Assembly: GCA_028692415.1 (NCBI GenBank)
Contig: JAQUXM010000007.1
Location: forward strand, 1-46,178
DNA length: 46,178 bases
Source of the DNA: Syntrophomonadaceae bacterium
GTDB taxonomy: Bacteria > Bacillota > Syntrophomonadia > Syntrophomonadales > Syntrophomonadaceae
Reading direction: 5' to 3'
Both the position numbers and the translations under genes were made by a program. The notes under the pieces were generated by a model that saw nothing but the letters and a program-made list of their open reading frames with translations, made no database searches and was not told the DNA's origin. This document shows, piece after piece, positions 31,909 to 41,403 of this stretch (its first letter is position 1; each line of letters begins with the position of its first letter).

Positions 31909-32661
31909 CTACTTCTTAGCCTTAGCACCTCCATTTCGCTGGCGAATTACTTCATAAATCAATAATGCTGAAGCAACAGCGGCATTCAGCGAATTTATTT
32001 TTCCTTGCATAGGTATGTTCACCAAAATATCACAATTGTTTTTTACCAGTCTGCGCATTCCCTGCCCTTCACCACCTATTACCAGTACGGTAGGGCTGGG
32101 AATGGTAACTGAAAAGTAATCCTGGCTGCCATCCATATCTGCCCCAATAACCCAGAATCCTTTTTCTTTTAGTTCCTTAATCACATTTACCAGATTGGTC
32201 TCTTGAATGATTGGCATATGTTCTACGGCTCCGGCTGATGCTTTAGCAACGGCTGCCGTAATCTCCACCGATTGGTGCCGAGGTATAACGATGCCATGCA
32301 CACCTGCGCATTCAGCCGTTCGGATTATCGCTCCCATATTCTGAGGGTCTTCTATACCATCCAAAATAAGCAAAAATGGACTTTGCCCTTTAAGTGCTGC
32401 TATTTCAAGAACTTCACCAATTTCCGCATATTCATAGCTTTCCACCCGGGCAACTACCCCTTGGTGATTGCTAAGGGAATACATTTGGTCAAGTTTCGAC
32501 TTTTCAACATACTGAACATAAACTCCTCTTTTTTGGGCAAGCCGCAGCAATTCCTCCACCCGTTTACCCTCGCGTCCTTGTTGCAGGTATATCTTCTCTA
32601 CCCGGCGTCGGCCTTTTAGTGCTTCCATTATGCTGTTAACTCCGGCCAGCAGCTCTCTCAT
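31909..32661 (-). CDS. rlmB: TrmH-family 23S rRNA (guanosine-2'-O-)-methyltransferase RlmB
   Basis: LLILDGIEDPQNMGAIIRTAECAGVHGIVIPRHQSVEIT; VIGGEGQGMRRLVKNNCDILVNIPMQGKINSLNAAVASALLIYE. Confidence 0.96.
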   Translation of the reverse strand: MRELLAGVNSIMEALKGRRRVEKIYLQQGREGKRVEELLRLAQKRGVYVQYVEKSKLDQMYSLSNHQGVVARVESYEYAEIGEVLEIAALKGQSPFLLILDGIEDPQNMGAIIRTAECAGVHGIVIPRHQSVEITAAVAKASAGAVEHMPIIQETNLVNVIKELKEKGFWVIGADMDGSQDYFSVTIPSPTVLVIGGEGQGMRRLVKNNCDILVNIPMQGKINSLNAAVASALLIYEVIRQRNGGAKAKK

Positions 32662-32783
32662 ATTATGTTACTCCCATCCAGCTATTTGCTTAACTCTCAG
32701 TAAAAGTATCTTCCCTAGTTCGTTATGCATAAATATTCCGCTCCCAGTCTTTGTATTTATGCATCCCTAACTATATTCAAGAA

Positions 32784-33479
32784 CTATTTCAGCGGTTTAA
32801 AGGTATCATCGGTCATAATAATACGGGCATAATGTTCGGCGGGGAAATTGCGATCATATTCCATATCTGAAAACAACACCGGCATTTTCTCTTCAAAAAG
32901 CAACAATAGAGGGATGGCTATCTGTCGCATCTGGGGATGGGCTGCGATATCACAGCGTAAACGCAGAAAATGCCGCCATTCACGCATGTTGTAAGTAACT
33001 ACAATCTCCGTTTTCAGTGAATTGGGCAAAACGGAACGGGCTTCCTGGGCTGAACGCCCAGCCTTTAACAAGCACATATAGCATTTTTCAGCAGTCTGGC
33101 AGGCTTCAGACCACAATTGGTGAGCCTCTGGATCATTTCCGAAAAAAAATGGCTCGATTACCGTAATTTCATTGCTGAATTTATCTTTACTATAATTGCA
33201 ATAACGTGTTGACTCCTGACTATAGGCCGCTCCAACCCGGTGTCTTACAATTTCGTGGGAGATACCTCTATCTATAACAAACATAACGGTCAGTTTCTCG
33301 TGCTCAATGATTGATTCGTGCCCGCTCTTGATAATTCTTTTTAAGAAATTGGGGTCTCCATGCTCAGTCATTTGGTCTTCCGATTTATAGCATACTCTGG
33401 CATACCTCTCTAGTTTGCTCATAACGACAGGGTCCAATTCAGACTGGGGCAGCAAAACCTGCGGCTTTTGGATAATCAT
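32784..33479 (-). CDS. thyX: Flavin-dependent thymidylate synthase ThyX
   Basis: DRGISHEIVRHRVGAAYSQESTRYCNYSKDKF; ThyX signature region; operon context. Confidence 0.95.
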   Translation of the reverse strand: MIIQKPQVLLPQSELDPVVMSKLERYARVCYKSEDQMTEHGDPNFLKRIIKSGHESIIEHEKLTVMFVIDRGISHEIVRHRVGAAYSQESTRYCNYSKDKFSNEITVIEPFFFGNDPEAHQLWSEACQTAEKCYMCLLKAGRSAQEARSVLPNSLKTEIVVTYNMREWRHFLRLRCDIAAHPQMRQIAIPLLLLFEEKMPVLFSDMEYDRNFPAEHYARIIMTDDTFKPLK

Positions 33480-33721
33480 TTACAGTTCTCCTTCATTGTT
33501 AATGGTAGAAGTAAGGTGTTAGGGGCGAGGGAAATACATTTTGGTGTTACTTCATACCTTACTCTATAAATCTAATACAACATTGCTGCCTTCAGCAACA
33601 TGGTTGGTGTTCAAAGAGTACCTAATCTTACCCGGAGGGTTTGAATGTGTCCCCAGCAGAGTATTAAGCCCAGAGTTAGATATTAGACGCATAGGTATGT
33701 TCTCTGGTCAATAAAAGCGAT

Positions 33722-34123
33722 TCAGCTCTCATCTATCCCCAGCGCCTGGTTTATAAAGTAAATCAGGCGTTCTTCATCACCTTTAAGATATAGAAAGCCC
33801 AGCAGTGCCTCGAATCCGGTACTCATTTTGTAGTCACCGAGATCGACGTTGCGCGGCGGGGTACTTTTGGCATTGCGCCCTCTTTTAACAATGTCTTGCT
33901 CGTCTTCAGTCAAGTCATTGAACAGATGTCTTATCACCCGGGCTTGGCTTTGGGCTTTAACTACTTCCACGGTATCATGATGAATATCCCTGATTCTGCG
34001 CCGACCGCTCATAATTACATGGGTCCTAACCGCCAATTCAAATACCGCATCACCAATATAGGCAAGCATTAAGGGCGAATACTCGCCCAATGCTTTTTCA
34101 TCCAGGTTATCATGCATCAGCAA
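33722..34123 (-). CDS. mrnC: Mini-ribonuclease III
   Basis: LAYIGDAVFELAVRTHVIMSG...RNAKSTPPRNVDLGDYKMSTGFEALLGFLYL; downstream of cysS. Confidence 0.95.
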   Translation of the reverse strand: MLMHDNLDEKALGEYSPLMLAYIGDAVFELAVRTHVIMSGRRRIRDIHHDTVEVVKAQSQARVIRHLFNDLTEDEQDIVKRGRNAKSTPPRNVDLGDYKMSTGFEALLGFLYLKGDEERLIYFINQALGIDES

Positions 34124-35705
34124 ACTTCCACCTGGCTCCTTCCTTGCTGTCCTCCAGAATAATACCCTGCTCTTTGAGTTTATCTCTTAAACTGTCCGCA
34201 TGGGCATAATCCTTTTGAATTTTAAATTCCTGGCGCAAAGCCAGCAAATAAACCATCAGCTCTTCGACCTGGGGACTCTGATCATAACGCAGCCGGCTGC
34301 CTTGATCCCCATCTTCTACACTGATACCAAGGTTTTTCAGAAAATCGCGTATATTGTCCGCCAGCGCAAAGTTCCTGTTCTCCCGGGCCTCCTGTCTTAA
34401 CCAGACCAGTATTTCCAGAAGCCCCTCCAGTGCCGCTTCTTCATTCTTAGGCTGTTCCATAAATATGCCCAACACATCTCCTAATTCTTTGTAAACCGCG
34501 ATGGCCTGCTTGACTGCTGCTTGATCCACAGTGTCGCTGCGATTGGCAGATGCCAGGTAGGAATTTATTCGATGCGAGATTTCAAAAACTGAAGCGATGG
34601 CCTTGGCAGTATTAAAATCATCGTCCATGGCTTCAATAAACTGGCTTCTGTAACTGGCAATGGCCTCCGCCAGCTCCAGCGCTTTGCCCTTTAATTCAAT
34701 TGAATCCGATGATTCATCATTCTGAAACTCTGCCGCCAGCAGCAAGGTAGTTTTTAACCTGCCCAATGCCTTACGGGCCTCTTCCAGTTTGCCATCATCG
34801 AAATCCAGCGGACTGCGGTAATGAGTGGCTATCAGATAAAAACGCACCACATCTGCAGGGTACTGGGCCAGAATATCGCGGAGGATAAAGAAATTACCCA
34901 GCGATTTTGACATCTTCTCGTTATTAACCGTTATAAAGCCGTTATGCATCCAATATTTTACAAAGGGCTGACCTGTCAGGGCTTCCGACTGCGCTATTTC
35001 ATTCTCATGATGGGGAAAGATCAGATCACTGCCACCCCCATGAATATCCAAGGTATCCCCCAGATACTTGGTTGACATTACTGAACACTCAATATGCCAG
35101 CCCGGCCGGCCTTCTCCCCAGGGGCTTTCCCATGAAGGTTCGCCAACCCGCGCGGATTTCCAGAGAGCAAAATCCGCTGCATTCTCCTTGCGTTCATCTA
35201 CCTCCACCCGGGCTCCGGCGAGCATGTCCTCCAGGCTGCGCCCGGAAAGCTTGCCGTAATCCTTAAAAGCCTGAACCCGGTAATATACATCTCCATCCAT
35301 CTCATAGGCAAAGCCTTTTTCGATCAAAATCCGAACCGCATTAATTATTTGCGAAATATGTTCGCTAACCCGGGGATGAATATCCGCCCGTTTGATACCC
35401 AGCGCATCAGCATCCTGGAAATATTCGTTTATATAGCGCTCAGCCAGCAGCAGGGGATCGTCACCCTCTTCTCTGGCCCGCTTGATTATCTTGTCATCCA
35501 CATCGGTAAAATTCTGCACATATTTTACTTCATAACCCCGAAAAGCCAGATAGCGGCGCACCGTATCAAAGACCACCAATGGCCGGGCATTGCCCAGATG
35601 AATATAATTGTAGGTCGTGGGGCCGCATACATACATATTAACCCTATGCGGATTCAGCGTCGATATTTCTTCTTTTTTGCTGCTTAGGGTATTGTAAACT
35701 CGCAT
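34110..35705 (-). CDS. cysS: Cysteinyl-tRNA synthetase
   Basis: [62 protein letters not shown]. Confidence 0.98.
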   Translation of the reverse strand: MRVYNTLSSKKEEISTLNPHRVNMYVCGPTTYNYIHLGNARPLVVFDTVRRYLAFRGYEVKYVQNFTDVDDKIIKRAREEGDDPLLLAERYINEYFQDADALGIKRADIHPRVSEHISQIINAVRILIEKGFAYEMDGDVYYRVQAFKDYGKLSGRSLEDMLAGARVEVDERKENAADFALWKSARVGEPSWESPWGEGRPGWHIECSVMSTKYLGDTLDIHGGGSDLIFPHHENEIAQSEALTGQPFVKYWMHNGFITVNNEKMSKSLGNFFILRDILAQYPADVVRFYLIATHYRSPLDFDDGKLEEARKALGRLKTTLLLAAEFQNDESSDSIELKGKALELAEAIASYRSQFIEAMDDDFNTAKAIASVFEISHRINSYLASANRSDTVDQAAVKQAIAVYKELGDVLGIFMEQPKNEEAALEGLLEILVWLRQEARENRNFALADNIRDFLKNLGISVEDGDQGSRLRYDQSPQVEELMVYLLALRQEFKIQKDYAHADSLRDKLKEQGIILEDSKEGARWKFADA

Positions 35706-36366
35706 TCCTCGCTTCCTCTCTGGTTATTATTTCAAGCTTTCTTTCCAATTCATCTATCTTTTCCTGCATGGCTGCCAGGGTATCCGCAATCGGGTCGGGA
35801 AGCAAATGATGTTCCAGATCGACTTCCATCTTGCCATCCACTACCCTGGCTCCATCACGTACGACTATTCTTCCGGGATTTCCAACTACTGTACAACTTG
35901 CCGGAACACTCTTTAAGACGACCGCCCCGCCGCCGATTTTTACATTATCACCGATGGTTATGGCGCCAAGCACTTTAGCTCCCACGCTTACGGTTACATT
36001 ATGGCCAATAGTTGGATGCCTCTTGCCCTTGACCTTGCCGGTTCCGCCCAGGGTCACCCCCTGATAGAGGGTAACATTATCCCCGATTTCCGTGGTTTCT
36101 CCTATTACTATACCACTGCCGTGATCGATAAAGAAACCCTTGCCGATGCTTGCGCCAGGATGAATTTCTATCCCGGTTAGAAAACGGCTGATATGTGATA
36201 CCAGGCGCGCTAAAAAAAACAGCTCCCTTTGATAAAGAAAGTGTGCAATCCGGTGGTTTATAATCGCGTGCAAACCCGGATAACAAATGATAACCTCCAA
36301 AAGGCTGCGCGCTGCCGGGTCTCTTTCGAAAATTACCTCTATCTCTCTCCTAATGGTTGCAAACAT
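35644..36366 (-). CDS. cysE: Serine O-acetyltransferase
   Basis: [57 protein letters not shown] hexapeptide repeats. Confidence 0.97.
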   Translation of the reverse strand: MFATIRREIEVIFERDPAARSLLEVIICYPGLHAIINHRIAHFLYQRELFFLARLVSHISRFLTGIEIHPGASIGKGFFIDHGSGIVIGETTEIGDNVTLYQGVTLGGTGKVKGKRHPTIGHNVTVSVGAKVLGAITIGDNVKIGGGAVVLKSVPASCTVVGNPGRIVVRDGARVVDGKMEVDLEHHLLPDPIADTLAAMQEKIDELERKLEIITREEARNASLQYPKQQKRRNIDAESA

Positions 36367-36384
36367 GACTTTCTCCTTTCTCTA

Positions 36385-36469
36385 GGGACAGGGGGACAGG
36401 TACCTTGTCCATAAAATATAACATTGAGTTTATCCTCTAAACGGGACAAGGTACCTGTCCCCCTGTCCC
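36385..36469. repeat. REP/MITE-like inverted repeat: 26 bp perfect arms, 33 nt loop
   Basis: gggacagggggacaggtaccttgtcc (36385-36410) and ggacaaggtacctgtccccctgtccc (36444-36469). Confidence 0.95.
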
Positions 36470-36471
36470 AA

Positions 36472-36705
36472 AAAATAAAGCCTTTCATCTCCATTAGAGA
36501 CGAAAGGCTCAACTTCCGCGGTCCCACTCTTTTTTAAATACTATTGATAGTATTTCTCTTCCATCTTTTAACGGTGATACCGGACATACCTATATTAATT
36601 CGGCATATCTGCTCCCAGGTGCACTTTCAGCAACTTCATACCGTAAAAAGGCTCTCAGCCGGTGACCTTTTCTCTCTGGCAGCGATCGATGCTTACTCTT
36701 CCCAT
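36472..36705 (-). promoter_or_regulatory. T-box riboswitch leader upstream of cysE-cysS, probable Cys (TGC) specifier
   Basis: Reverse strand T-box AAGAGTGGGACCGCGG; terminator AGCCTTTCGTCTCTAATGGAGATGAAAGGCTTTATTTTTT; stem I with GAGAGCC and GCTGAAAGTGCACCTGGGAG. Confidence 0.9.
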
Positions 36706-36791
36706 TCCTAGCATTTAGATATTCAATTACTAAGATTATATGCAGCAGCAGCAATTATGTCAATTGCAGGCTGCTGGTCTATCTTCCCTGT

Positions 36792-36929
36792 TTTAAGCAT
36801 CGAAAGAAACTGCGGAGCAGTTTCTTTCGCACCGCTGCAACGAGGCGGGAGATTAGAAACCGCCGCCTGTTTTGTTAATACGAACCTGGCTGCTCAAAGA
36901 AGCGGGGGACATCTTTTCGCCTCGTTATA
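36792..36929 (-). repeat. Structured intergenic repeat, copy C
   Basis: Reverse strand TTATAACGAGGCGAAAAGATGTCCCCCGCTTCTTTGAGCAGCC...ATTAACAAAACAGGCGGCGGTTTCTAATCTCCCGCCTCGTTGCAGCGGTGCGAAAGAAACTGCTCCGCAGTTTCTTTCGATGCTTAAAA. Confidence 0.92.
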
Positions 36930-37382
36930 AAGCAAAGAACTGGCCACACAGGACTGGACAAACAGCACTATCGGGAAACCAAAGAATACGGCCAAGTAGT
37001 TAAACGGGTCCTTGCTCAAGTCAACAAGTATCAAAGCAATTATTAGGAAAATCAACGACATAAATAATCCATGAACAACCCCTGAATAATTTGAACCGCG
37101 TTTTCTAATAAGTTTAAAGGCGAGCAGCCCAAAAAGAATGTTTACTAAGAAAAAAATTATTACATTGACCGGGAGTATCGATTGTGAGTATCCCCCTATC
37201 AACTTGGGTAATATATGTTTGGGCACAAGCCCCAAATATATCCGAACCTTATCCACCGTTCTCGCCAATTGATAAGTAAAGCCGGATAAGAGTAAAAGTT
37301 CAAAAAAAGCAATCGTCAATATCGTAGCAAGCGCAGATATTATAAGGTTTTTTGCCTCATGGATAATATTATTATTCATCAT
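36894..37382 (-). CDS. Hypothetical multi-TM membrane protein; C-terminal residues derive from repeat copy C
   Basis: Several hydrophobic segments (ISALATILTIAFFELLLLSGF; VNVIIFFLVNILFGLLAFKLI; GLFMSLIFLIIALILVDL; LAVFFGFPIVLFVQSCVASSLL). Confidence 0.7.
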   Translation of the reverse strand: MMNNNIIHEAKNLIISALATILTIAFFELLLLSGFTYQLARTVDKVRIYLGLVPKHILPKLIGGYSQSILPVNVIIFFLVNILFGLLAFKLIRKRGSNYSGVVHGLFMSLIFLIIALILVDLSKDPFNYLAVFFGFPIVLFVQSCVASSLLYNEAKRCPPLL

Positions 37383-37398
37383 TATCGTCCTAACAGAT

Positions 37399-38853
37399 TT
37401 AGCGGCAATCCTTAATCATCTCAAGGGACTGCTGCAGACGGCGCAGGGTCTCCTTGCGACCCCAAAAGCTTATCATTGACGGAAGGTCGGGTCCATGCAT
37501 GCTCCCGCTCAGGGCACAGCGCACCGGCATGAAGACATTCTTTGGTTTTAACTTCAGTTCCTTGGTAAGACGTTTGAGATAGCTCTTCACTTCATCCACC
37601 GGCATGGATTCCCCCAGACCGTCACCGAAGGCCTCCAAAATCTGCAAGACCCCTTCCTCACCAAGCAATTGTTTAGCTTCATTTTCATATGTTAATTCAC
37701 TTAGGAATACTTCAACTTCCTGCTTAATATCACTTAGAGCCACCAGATGGTCGCGGACTGCCTGGACCATCAACTCATAATGCTCCTTATCCAGTTCCTG
37801 TATTTGTTCTTTCCATACCGAATCTTCCAGATAGGGTTTTACCAGTCCAGCCAACTCTTCTACTTCCAGTTTTTTAATATACTGCTGGTTCAGCCAATTT
37901 AGCTTATCCAAATCGAAAACTGCCGGACTCTTGGCAACCCGCTCCAGGGTAAAGGCAGCTATGATCTCAGCCGGCGACAGGATTTCCTCTTCCCCTTCGG
38001 GCGACCATCCCATCAAGGCGAGGAAATTAAATAAAGCTTCAGGCAGGTAGCCCATTTGACGATACTGAATCAGGGAAGTGGCACCGTGCCGTTTGCTCAT
38101 CTTCTGGCGGTCATTGCCCAAAATCAGTGATATATGGGCAAACTCCGGGCGTTTCAAATTCAGGGCATCATAAATTGCCAGTTGCCTTGGGGTGTTGGAT
38201 AAATGCTCTTCGGCTCTTATTACATGACTTATGCCCATTAAGACGTCATCTATGACTACCGCGAAATTATAGGTCGGTATCCCATCCGATTTCACAATAA
38301 TAAAATCGCCAATATCATCACTGGCAAAACTTACCTGGCCTCTAACCAGATCAGCCACAATATATTCGTCCTGCTCGGGAATACGGAAACGCACGGTTGG
38401 CTTAATTCCCTGTTCCAGCTTCGCTGCCATTTCAGCATCACTCAAGCTGCGGCATTTACCGGAGTATTTTTGCATCTCCCCGCTGGCCAGTAAGGCTTTG
38501 CGCTCAGCATCGAGTTCCTCCTCGCTGCAAAAACAATAGTAAGCATGCCCGGAATCCAACAATTGCTGGGTATATGCTTGATAAATATCCAGGCGTTCGG
38601 TTTGCCGGTAAGGCCCGTTGACGCCAGGAACATCTACTCCCTCATCCCAATTCAGTCCCAACCAGTGCAGGGATTCAATTATTTCATCTTCATACTCGCG
38701 ACGCGATCTTTCCAGATCGGTATCCTCAATGCGCAGCACCAATTCTCCACCGTTATGGGCCGCAAACAAATAGTTGAACAATGCCGAACGCGCTCCTCCG
38801 ATATGTAAAGGCCCGGTAGGGCTGGGTGCAAATCTTACTTTTATCTTATTCAT
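37399..38853 (-). CDS. gltX: Glutamyl-tRNA synthetase (ORF track starts at 38940; [17 protein letters not shown] start at 38853 with GGAGGG SD preferred)
   Basis: [34 protein letters not shown]. Confidence 0.97.
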   Translation of the reverse strand: MNKIKVRFAPSPTGPLHIGGARSALFNYLFAAHNGGELVLRIEDTDLERSRREYEDEIIESLHWLGLNWDEGVDVPGVNGPYRQTERLDIYQAYTQQLLDSGHAYYCFCSEEELDAERKALLASGEMQKYSGKCRSLSDAEMAAKLEQGIKPTVRFRIPEQDEYIVADLVRGQVSFASDDIGDFIIVKSDGIPTYNFAVVIDDVLMGISHVIRAEEHLSNTPRQLAIYDALNLKRPEFAHISLILGNDRQKMSKRHGATSLIQYRQMGYLPEALFNFLALMGWSPEGEEEILSPAEIIAAFTLERVAKSPAVFDLDKLNWLNQQYIKKLEVEELAGLVKPYLEDSVWKEQIQELDKEHYELMVQAVRDHLVALSDIKQEVEVFLSELTYENEAKQLLGEEGVLQILEAFGDGLGESMPVDEVKSYLKRLTKELKLKPKNVFMPVRCALSGSMHGPDLPSMISFWGRKETLRRLQQSLEMIKDCR

Positions 38854-39022
38854 ACTTTTCCCTCCTAAAAAGCCTACCCGGCGGGCAAAAATGCTTTGCG
38901 CACCCGGGCTTATAACTTCAAAAAATGAAGGGGATCCCAATCTCCCCTGAGATTATCGACAAAATGCGCAAGATGTCAGGGGATCCCAATCCCCCCTTCA
39001 ATTTGTCAATAAAGCCGTTAGG

Positions 39023-39145
39023 CAGACCGAGCAAAAGAAGTAAAGAGCAAGGCATTCAAGAAACCCGTGATTGAGGCGTACTAAAGTACGTTGATTGAAC
39101 GGGATTATTGAATAACGCAGCCATTTGCTTCTTTTGCTCGGTCTG
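39023..39145. repeat. MITE-like 123 bp element with 18 bp perfect terminal inverted repeats and internal nested inverted repeats
   Basis: cagaccgagcaaaagaag ... cttcttttgctcggtctg; internal ATTCAAgAAaCCCGTGATTGA..GCGTACTAAAGTACG..GATTGAACGGGATTATTGAAT. Confidence 0.9.
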
Positions 39146-39219
39146 AGGGGAGGCCAATCTCCCCCATGCCGATAATTATATCATTTTAACCCTGTTTTTG
39201 CAGAGCAATTCCCTATGCT

Positions 39220-40125
39220 TCATGCTAATAAGGCTTTAATGCCTTCGATAAACCGGGCAATGGCATCCAGCAACTGCCTCAGCAAGCCGGAGGCTTCACG
39301 CCCGGTACTTTTTACCTCACTAATATTTCTTTGCAGCCCTGACAACTGTTCATTGAGCTGTTTAAGATCCAGATTGAGTCCATTCAAGTTTTGCATCAGA
39401 CTTACTATACGATCGATATCTGCCACAGAGAGGTTTACATTTAAATCAGCGCTAATCTCGATAATTATTCTTCTTATCTCTTCCGGATCAGAAATCTTTT
39501 TTTCAACTACCTGTCTTTTGACTTCATAAATCAATTTTTCCGCCTTGTTGCTGCCTATTTCCCGTCCCAACTTGGTGGTCTCGGCAATTTCGCGGTGCGC
39601 GCCAACCTTGGCATCCTCATCTATGGTTTTGCCGCTGGCCAGCTCAAATGCTTTTATAATCCCCGTTAAAGCGGCAGTTCCGGACACTTCAAAAGGAGCT
39701 GAGACAATTACCCGGGCATTTTCGATACCAGCAGTTGCCAGAGCATTGGCATACATAAAAGGGGTAATGGCTGTTATATTACGGGTTTCCACTTCTATGC
39801 CCCGACTCTTATCCAGTATCTCCAAATAAACTGAAGAAAGAGCCCGGCTGCCAATCAGATTCTCATCCACCAAGCCTTCCAGATACTTTCTTTCCTCCTG
39901 GTTGCTCACGCTTATAAATCGGGCCGTTCGCCCATTTTGCCAGCCCGAAAAATAATCCATGATCATCCCTTTTTGTTCATCGTTAAGGTCTTCACCAAGG
40001 CTGATTACAATTTGGGGATTTTGGCTTTCACTCAAAGTGGTTTTTATTTCACTGCGCAAAAGTGTCATTCCAGCTACCAGGCCTACGACTATTGCAACAA
40101 TAAAAAGGTTTCTAATCCACCTCAT
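39220..40125 (-). CDS. DUF1002-family secreted protein
   Basis: N-terminal TM; NITAITPFMYANALATAGIENARVIVSAPFEVSGTAALTGIIKAFE resembles DUF1002/YpuA. Confidence 0.8.
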   Translation of the reverse strand: MRWIRNLFIVAIVVGLVAGMTLLRSEIKTTLSESQNPQIVISLGEDLNDEQKGMIMDYFSGWQNGRTARFISVSNQEERKYLEGLVDENLIGSRALSSVYLEILDKSRGIEVETRNITAITPFMYANALATAGIENARVIVSAPFEVSGTAALTGIIKAFELASGKTIDEDAKVGAHREIAETTKLGREIGSNKAEKLIYEVKRQVVEKKISDPEEIRRIIIEISADLNVNLSVADIDRIVSLMQNLNGLNLDLKQLNEQLSGLQRNISEVKSTGREASGLLRQLLDAIARFIEGIKALLA

Positions 40126-40186
40126 ATATTTGCCTCCTGCCTTTTTCCTATTTTCTCTTAAGCAGAAGGTAAATATACAACTCTTA

Positions 40187-40660
40187 TTATTCGATCAGGG
40201 CAATCGCCTGGGCTGATATGCCTTCCTTGCGGCCTTCAAAACCGAGTTGCTCAGTGGTAGTAGCCTTAACATTGACTTGCTTGACAGCTAAACCCAATGT
40301 CTTGGCTATATTAGCTCGCATTTCATCAATATATGATGCCAAACGAGGTTCCTGGGCTACTATCGTACTGTCAATATTGATGACTGCATAGCTCTCTTCT
40401 TTTAGTATCTGCCCTACCCTTTCCAGAAGTAAAAGGCTGTTAATATCTTTATACTGGCAATCGGAATCGGGGAAATGACGGCCAATATCTCCCAGCGTTG
40501 CCGCGCCCAGAAGTGCATCGCAGATGGCATGCAACAATACATCCGCATCAGAATGTCCCAGGAGTCCTTTGCTATGAGGAATTTCCACCCCGCCCAGGAT
40601 TAGTTTCCGCCCTTCTACCAGACGATGAACATCATAACCGCTGCCTACCCGCACCAACAA
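40187..40660 (-). CDS. ispF: 2-C-methyl-D-erythritol 2,4-cyclodiphosphate synthase
   Basis: [51 protein letters not shown]. Confidence 0.98.
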   Translation of the reverse strand: MLVRVGSGYDVHRLVEGRKLILGGVEIPHSKGLLGHSDADVLLHAICDALLGAATLGDIGRHFPDSDCQYKDINSLLLLERVGQILKEESYAVINIDSTIVAQEPRLASYIDEMRANIAKTLGLAVKQVNVKATTTEQLGFEGRKEGISAQAIALIE

Positions 40661-40713
40661 AGTACCTCCCTACTCTCAGCACTATCATGAAATAGAAACG
40701 CAGTTGCAAGTAT

Positions 40714-41403
40714 CTATAATTTTATGAGGCTCTTGGCAATGAGCATATCCTCCGGGGTGGTGATTTTAATATTAAAGTAGTCTCCGGTTACCACTTTGAC
40801 CCTGCCAATATATTTTTCAAAAAGCCCGGCATCATCCGTTACTATCAGTCCTTCTTCATAGGCATTGGCATAGGCTTCGCACAGCTCCGCATACTTGAAA
40901 ATCTGGGGGGTTTGCACGGCAATAATGCTGGCCCGGTCCAGGGTCTGCCTTACAAAGCCATCCCGGTCTACATGTTTCAGGGTATCTTTAACCGCTACCC
41001 CGGGAATGGCTGCCCCCCATTCTTTAGCTTCCTGCAGTAGTTCCTCGATTAACACGGAACTGATAAATGGCCGCGCCCCATCGTGCACAGCCACATATGC
41101 CGTATCGCTGCCAAGTTGCTTTAGACCGGCCCATATTGAGTCCTGTCTTTCTTTGCCCCCCGCAACTACGCTATTAACTTTTTTATACCCGTATTTTTTT
41201 ACTATCTCGCGCTCACAGTATTCAATTTCCTGAGGATGCGCAACTATCACGATTTCCTCAACCAAAGGAGATTTTTCGAATACATCAAGTGAATAAGTCA
41301 ATAAAGGACGAGATTTAAGGAGCATATACTGTTTGTTGATTTTTTTCCCCATCCGGCTTCCGGCCCCGGCCGCCGCTATAACAACCCGAAGGTTGTCATC
41401 CAT
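40714..41403 (-). CDS. ispD: 2-C-methyl-D-erythritol 4-phosphate cytidylyltransferase
   Basis: VIAAAGAGSRMGKKINKQYMLLKSRPLL; AVHDGARPFIS. Confidence 0.97.
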   Translation of the reverse strand: MDDNLRVVIAAAGAGSRMGKKINKQYMLLKSRPLLTYSLDVFEKSPLVEEIVIVAHPQEIEYCEREIVKKYGYKKVNSVVAGGKERQDSIWAGLKQLGSDTAYVAVHDGARPFISSVLIEELLQEAKEWGAAIPGVAVKDTLKHVDRDGFVRQTLDRASIIAVQTPQIFKYAELCEAYANAYEEGLIVTDDAGLFEKYIGRVKVVTGDYFNIKITTPEDMLIAKSLIKL

